Shown here piece after piece: positions 62,771 to 64,000 of a DNA stretch of 64,000 nt. This stretch comes from Roseitranquillus sp963749675 (GTDB taxonomy: Bacteria; Pseudomonadota; Alphaproteobacteria; Rhodobacterales; Rhodobacteraceae), in contig CAVVNT010000001.1 in NCBI GenBank assembly GCA_963749675.1, forward strand, positions 1-64,000, read 5' to 3'. Positions within the stretch are counted from its first letter, which is position 1, and each line of letters opens with the position of its first letter. The notes beneath the pieces are model-generated. The model was not told the origin of the DNA. It did no database searches and saw only the letters and a program-made list of their open reading frames with translations. A program made the position numbers and the translations under genes.

Positions 62771-64000
62771 TTATCCCCTCTTGCCGAGGCGGGACTTGGT
62801 CAGCGCGAACCACGCAGCGGCGCAAACTGCCAGGGTCGCACCAGTCAGGTCGATCATCAGGGTGGCCGGAAACATCAGCGCGAGCCCGCCAAGCAGCAAA
62901 GAGAAGCCGCTGCGGTATCGAGACAGCACCCGGAACCGGCGTAGCCGACTGAAGCGCGATGGCCAGCAAGACGCTGCCGATGGCATAGAGCCCGGTCGAA
63001 TAGACGATGTCGGGCCAGGTACCCTGGAGCAGCAGCTCCGGAACGTAGACGAAGCTGAACGGCATGAGGACGAGGGTCGCCCCGAACTTCAGCGCGGCGA
63101 AGCCGGTCCGCATCGGCGGCGCCCCCGCGATGGCCGCGCCGGCGAAGGCCGAGACGCAGACGGGCGGCGTGATGTTCGAAAGGCACGCGGCGTAGAACAC
63201 CGCGAGATGCGCCGCGATCGTCGGCACGCCGAGCTGGATCAGCGCGGGCGCTGCGACCACCGAAAGGATGATGTAGGAGCCGGTCGTCGACGAGCCCATC
63301 CCGATGATGATGGACACGAGCGTGACGAGGCAGAGCGCCAAGAACAGGCTGCCGCCCGAGAACTCGATCAGCACGGCCGAGAACTTGAGCCCGAGGCCGG
63401 CGAGAACGATGCCGCCGATGATGATGCCGAGGGTGCCGATGGCCGCGCCTGCGGCGGCGTTGCTCTGCGCCCCGCCGATGAGGCCCTGCGCGATGGCGCT
63501 GGGCCCCATGCGCGTCGCCTTGTGCGCCAGGAGAGGACGGCCGCGCTGACCGTGCCCCAGAAGGCGCAGAACTCGGGCGAGTAGCCCCAGAACAGCAGCC
63601 CGACCACGGTGACGAGCGGCAGGAAGAAGTGCCAGCCGCGGGCCAGCACCTTGCGCGTGCTCGGGATCTCGGCGGCAGGCAGGCCCTTGAGGCCGAGCCG
63701 CACCGCCTCGAGATCGACCATGGTCAGCAGGAAGACGAAGAAGACCAGCGCCGGGATGACGTTGATGAGCGCGATGTAAAGGTAGCTGGTCTCGGTCAGC
63801 GTCGCGAGGATGAAGACGCCCGCGCCCATCACGGGCGGCATGAACTGCCCGCCCGTCGACGAAATCGCCTCGATGGCGCCGGCGTCGTGCGGCCGGTAGC
63901 CGGTGCGCTTCATCAGCGGGATGGTGAAGGAGCCGGTGGTGACGACGTTCGCGACCGACGAGCCCGAGATCGAGCCGAAGAGGGCCGAGGTCATGACCGC
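62771..64000 (-). pseudogene. TRAP transporter fused permease, frameshifted, runs off the window
   Basis: The first visible frame reads FGSISGSSVANVVTTGSFTI, GYRPHDAGAIEAISSTGGQF and MPPVMGAGVFILATLTETSY, the DctM-type core with its Na+/substrate-binding GSSVANV and STGGQFMPPVMG motifs. Near 63535 the frame moves to MGPSAIAQGLIGGAQSNAAA and SNITPPVCVSAFAGAAIAGA, and near 62915 again to LLLGGLALMFPATLMIDLTG, ending at 62771. This is the C-terminal two thirds of a fused 4TM-12TM TRAP permease, which takes up organic acids with a periplasmic receptor. Two indels in an otherwise well-kept gene. Confidence 0.8.

Overview
The window is high-GC DNA of alphaproteobacterial character, most like a Rhodobacterales or Rhizobiales accessory replicon. 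The basis is gene content: a large ParB with its usual small neighbours, a KfrA-like protein, a pRiA4b ORF-3 protein, a possible replication initiator, several toxin-antitoxin pairs, and IS5, IS30, IS110, IS1634, IS21 and IS256 material. No rRNA, tRNA or CRISPR array was seen.

Region 1 (0-16.5 kb) is metabolic and regulatory. A left-edge minus cluster (ADYC-domain protein, NG-motif secreted peptide, DUF1127-like protein) lies divergent from a giant BTAD/AAA/TPR regulator. Next is a minus-strand run with a secreted TPR protein, two homocysteine S-methyltransferase homologues and a class V PLP enzyme, facing a TetR gene. An AhpD-like secreted protein, a methyltransferase, a divergent PhzF/LysR pair and decaying reading frames follow. 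Region 2 (16.5-28 kb) holds a truncated integrase joined to a MATE remnant, a YcaQ-like gene, a frameshifted tannase-family gene, the parB neighbourhood, a truncated methyltransferase/helicase and a Tat-exported serine hydrolase.

Region 3 (28-38 kb) is a decayed defence and toxin-antitoxin island: brnTA, parDE and higBA look intact, while a TrlF-type ATPase is split by an IS and an MmeI-like restriction-modification gene survives only as an N-terminal remnant. A nuclease gene is cut by an IS30 element.

Region 4 (37.5-47.7 kb) is a coherent catabolic and uptake cluster: epimerase (frameshifted), cysteine hydrolase, an RpiR regulator, a complete Liv-type ABC transporter, a glutamine-synthetase-family ligase, an N-formylglutamate amidohydrolase (frameshifted) and a second cysteine hydrolase. 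It probably imports and breaks down a nitrogenous or amide compound.

Region 5 (48-64 kb) is IS-rich: two partial IS110 copies around an IS5-family element, IS30 and IS1634 copies, a Rep-like fragment, kfrA with paired palindromes upstream, a UvrD-like helicase with a RelE-like N-terminus, hicAB, chained IS21/IS256 relics, and a TRAP permease running off the right edge. Single-base frameshifts in conserved genes are unusually frequent across the window, so real gene decay and uncorrected assembly indels cannot be told apart here.
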